From Bullera alba (taxonomy: Eukaryota; Basidiomycota; Tremellomycetes; Tremellales; Bulleraceae), in contig BCIX01000004.1 in the NCBI GenBank assembly GCA_001600095.1, positions 1,802,586 through 1,866,585 on the forward strand: a stretch of 64,000 bases of DNA, given 5' to 3'. A program made the translations under genes and the position numbers. The notes under the pieces are model-generated. The model saw only the letters and a list, made by a program, of their open reading frames with translations, did not search any database and had not been told where the DNA came from. Of this stretch, positions 61,863 to 64,000 are shown in pieces (positions within the stretch are counted from its first letter, which is position 1; the number at the start of each line of letters is the position of its first letter).

Positions 61863-64000
61863 CTACGTGCTAGACCTGGCGCTGACGGGCACGCTGGCGC
61901 CTGTCGCTCCTGTTGGCGTTGGCTGTATCGCCACTTGCTGCCTCCACGAATCGATATTCTTGCTCGGGTCCGGCGGTCTGACCATTGCTGCGATATCCAT
62001 CGAACCCATCGAGGGGAATTGCGGCATCGTCGGCATCGGAGGGAACATTGGTGGCTGTACTCCCATCGGCATCATGCCCATTGGTTGATAGCCCTGATAG
62101 GGATTATATGATCCTGGATACTGAGCCATTGGGGGCATTGGCATCCCCCCGTACCAGCTTGCAGGGGGAGCATAGCCCATTGTCGGATACATCCCGCTCC
62201 ACTCCTGCATTTGGGGATACTGCGGGGCTTGGAACTGACTCTGTCGTCCTCCGGCCAATTTGAACGCAAGAGGCACGTCGTCGTCGCCCGTGACGGCTGG
62301 AGGGATCGCAGCCGCCTTTTTGAGGTACAGCGGTAGATCATCGTCGTCGTCCATGCTCGCAATGGGTGTGTTGGCGATAGGAGCCGTGGGTGCCGAAGGT
62401 GCCTTGGGATCGAGATCCGAAGCTGGGATTTCCAGACCAAGCGATCCGCTGCCAAGATCGGCATCCGCGCCCAGCTGGAGGACGGGTGAGGTGATGGTGA
62501 TTTGTGCCGCCGGGTATTTCAGCTTGGACAGTGGTATATCCTCATCTTCGTCACTCTCCTCCGTCACCGAATGCGGTATCTCCGGTATAGCCATGGGAAT
62601 CACCTGAGGTGGTCGCTTCGCCAGGCGGGACAACGGCACATCCTCCTCTGAATCCGAATCGGATTGCAGTCGGTCGGGCTTGACTTTCGCTTTCGCCTTG
62701 GCCTTGGCTTTTGCCCTTCGGCGCCTCTCGTTGGCTTCGTCGTCGTCGCTATCGGACCATCCGGCGAGATCACCACGTCCCTCAGCCCGTCTCCGGGGCG
62801 CATTGGCGTCTATCGGCATCATAGTCGACATGCGCTTTTCCGGGGAAAACGACAATTTCGGGGGTAACGTCGATATCGGCTTGACGGGGGAGACACCGCC
62901 ATCCCCGTCCTCCCTCTCCCCGTGGTCATAGCCCGGATTGGTTTCGGAAGTGATAGGCGGAGCGAGTGTTGGTATGCCAGTGTCCGAGATAGGATCCTTC
63001 GCTCTGCCTTTCCCCTTGTCCTTCTTGAAGATCCCCTTGCCCTTCTTCCCCCCCATCTCCTCAGCATCCGCCCTGGCTCGAGCGGCTTCTTTCTCTTTAT
63101 CCTCCTGTTCCTGTATCAACTTCAACTTCGCCATTTCCTTCTCCCAAATCTGATCCACCCCAAAGACCGACTTGGATTTCGTAATCCTATCCTTTCTGAT
63201 CGTGTCCCTCTGATTTGCAACGACCTCGCCATTCGCCTCGACCGATAGGAGCGGTCCTTGTTGAGCAGTGTTGATCATGCTTTGTGGTCTGGGACCGCCG
63301 GTGTAGTCGATAATGGTCATTGGTGGGTCGCCCGGGGAGTCGGGTTGAGCAGCGTCTATCCTGCCGTACGTCGACGATCTGGCCATCATCGAAGGTCTGT
63401 TATCGCCAGTAAAGACTCTACAAATAGGTCAATACTGAACCATTATCAGCTAGAGAAAGCCTGGCTCACCTCTGTTTCCCCTTCATCTCGGCTTTACGCG
63501 ACTCCAACTGATCCATCAAGCTACGGCCCTACAAAGTCAAACATCAGTAAGAATCTTACGCGCGGAGCGCAACCAGACTCACGTATAACCTCCCGGGTCG
63601 ACGATCTGCCGCACCCTGCTCATCCCCCTCTACGGCCCTCACACCGACTTGCCCCTCTTCCTCGGCCCCTCCTATCCAATACTCCTCGTCGTCCCGCTTT
63701 CCATCCACCAGCAGACTGCTCCTAAAGGTCTTTTGGCTCAGACTCAGGGGGAGACCCGGCCTTCCGTTGTTCAGAGTCAAAATGCTACTCCGGGATCCGG
63801 GCGGTAACGGCTTTTCACCGATTGTATAACCTTCGGGAACCTTTTTGCGAGGCGGCTCGGGGGGCGGTATTGCGGACAAGAGGGATGGCATGACTAGGGA
63901 TTGAGGGCGAAGGAGTGATCGCCTATCGACCGGTTTTGCAGGTCCGTACTTTTGCGGTCGGAGCGGTTTGCCGTACTCCTCCGCGGTGGGAACTTCGTCG
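61863..64000 (-). CDS. Disordered protein with repeated D-x-P-L motifs, truncated at right window edge
   Basis: Minus-strand gene whose 5' end lies beyond the window; the frame is open to the edge (DEVPTAEEYGKPLRPQKYG). At least three exons are visible, the largest ending at the stop at 61863. Features in order: basic Pro-rich start (PPPEPPRKKVPEG), a predicted coiled coil (IWEKEMAKLKLIQEQEDKEK), a Lys/Gly stretch (GGKKGKGIFKKDKGKGR), a Lys-Ala run (AKAKAKAKAKVK), then four acidic motifs of the form (D/E)D(V/I/L)PL. The C-terminus is a Met/Pro/Tyr/Gln-rich low-complexity region (MPMPPMAQYPGSYNPYQGYQ). No enzyme domain is visible. It is probably a scaffold or RNA/chromatin-associated protein, but this is inference only. 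Confidence 0.8.
62256..62648 (-). repeat. Four repeated acidic DxPL motifs in the disordered protein
   Basis: Within the last exon the motifs EEDVPLSRLAKR, DEDIPLSKLKYP, DDDLPLYLKKAA and DDDVPLAFKLAG follow one another with spacers of 20-60 residues. Each is an acidic run, a hydrophobic residue, Pro-Leu, then a basic/hydrophobic helix-like tail. They look like repeated short linear motifs rather than a domain. Confidence 0.8.

Overview
The window is nuclear DNA from a basidiomycetous yeast, most likely a Tremellomycete (Cryptococcus/Kwoniella/Trichosporon relatives). Reasons: almost every gene is cut by many 45-70 nt introns of one style (GTGAGT donor, CTGAC-like branch point close to a YAG acceptor), CGA is a frequent arginine codon even in the ribosomal protein gene, and the gene complement is fungal (velvet regulator, Atf1-type bZIP, Fox2, Pmp47). 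Genes lie on both strands, about one per 2.3 kb. Both ends of the window cut through genes.

Layout, left to right. 1-5.3 kb: SEC27 (COPI beta-prime, truncated by the window edge), a small unknown gene, ribosomal protein eL28. 5.6-8.6 kb: prolyl-tRNA synthetase with an in-frame mitochondrial-type leader. 9.2-15.8 kb: four tandem D-2-hydroxyacid dehydrogenase paralogues, all on the plus strand; this is the most distinctive feature of the window. 16-21 kb, minus strand: an unrecognised membrane protein, RET3 (COPI zeta) and a Pmp47/Ant1-type peroxisomal carrier. 21.2-25.5 kb, plus strand: an ICT1-type mitochondrial peptidyl-tRNA hydrolase and an Atf1-like stress bZIP factor. 25.8-28.8 kb: divergent Tctex-type dynein light chain and PEX11. 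29-34.8 kb: an intronless 487-residue unknown protein, a small cupin, and another unknown protein. 35.6-37.8 kb: a velvet-domain regulator. 37.8-44.7 kb: nearly 7 kb with no recognisable gene, but with several well-formed minus-strand introns. 44.7-49.2 kb: glutathione-dependent formaldehyde dehydrogenase and a Gre2/dihydroflavonol-reductase-like SDR. 50-53.9 kb: three unrecognised proteins. 54.5-58.3 kb: FOX2. 58.4-61.3 kb: a GH47 alpha-1,2-mannosidase. 61.9-64 kb: a disordered protein running off the right edge.

Functionally, several genes belong to peroxisomes and fatty-acid or C1/C2 metabolism (PEX11, PMP47/ANT1, FOX2, formaldehyde dehydrogenase, four hydroxyacid dehydrogenases), and others to secretion and glycoprotein processing (SEC27, RET3, GH47). 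They are dispersed among housekeeping genes, so this is not a biosynthetic cluster in the usual sense. Exon boundaries were derived by eye from splice signals and family conservation; CDS spans below run from start codon to stop codon and include introns.
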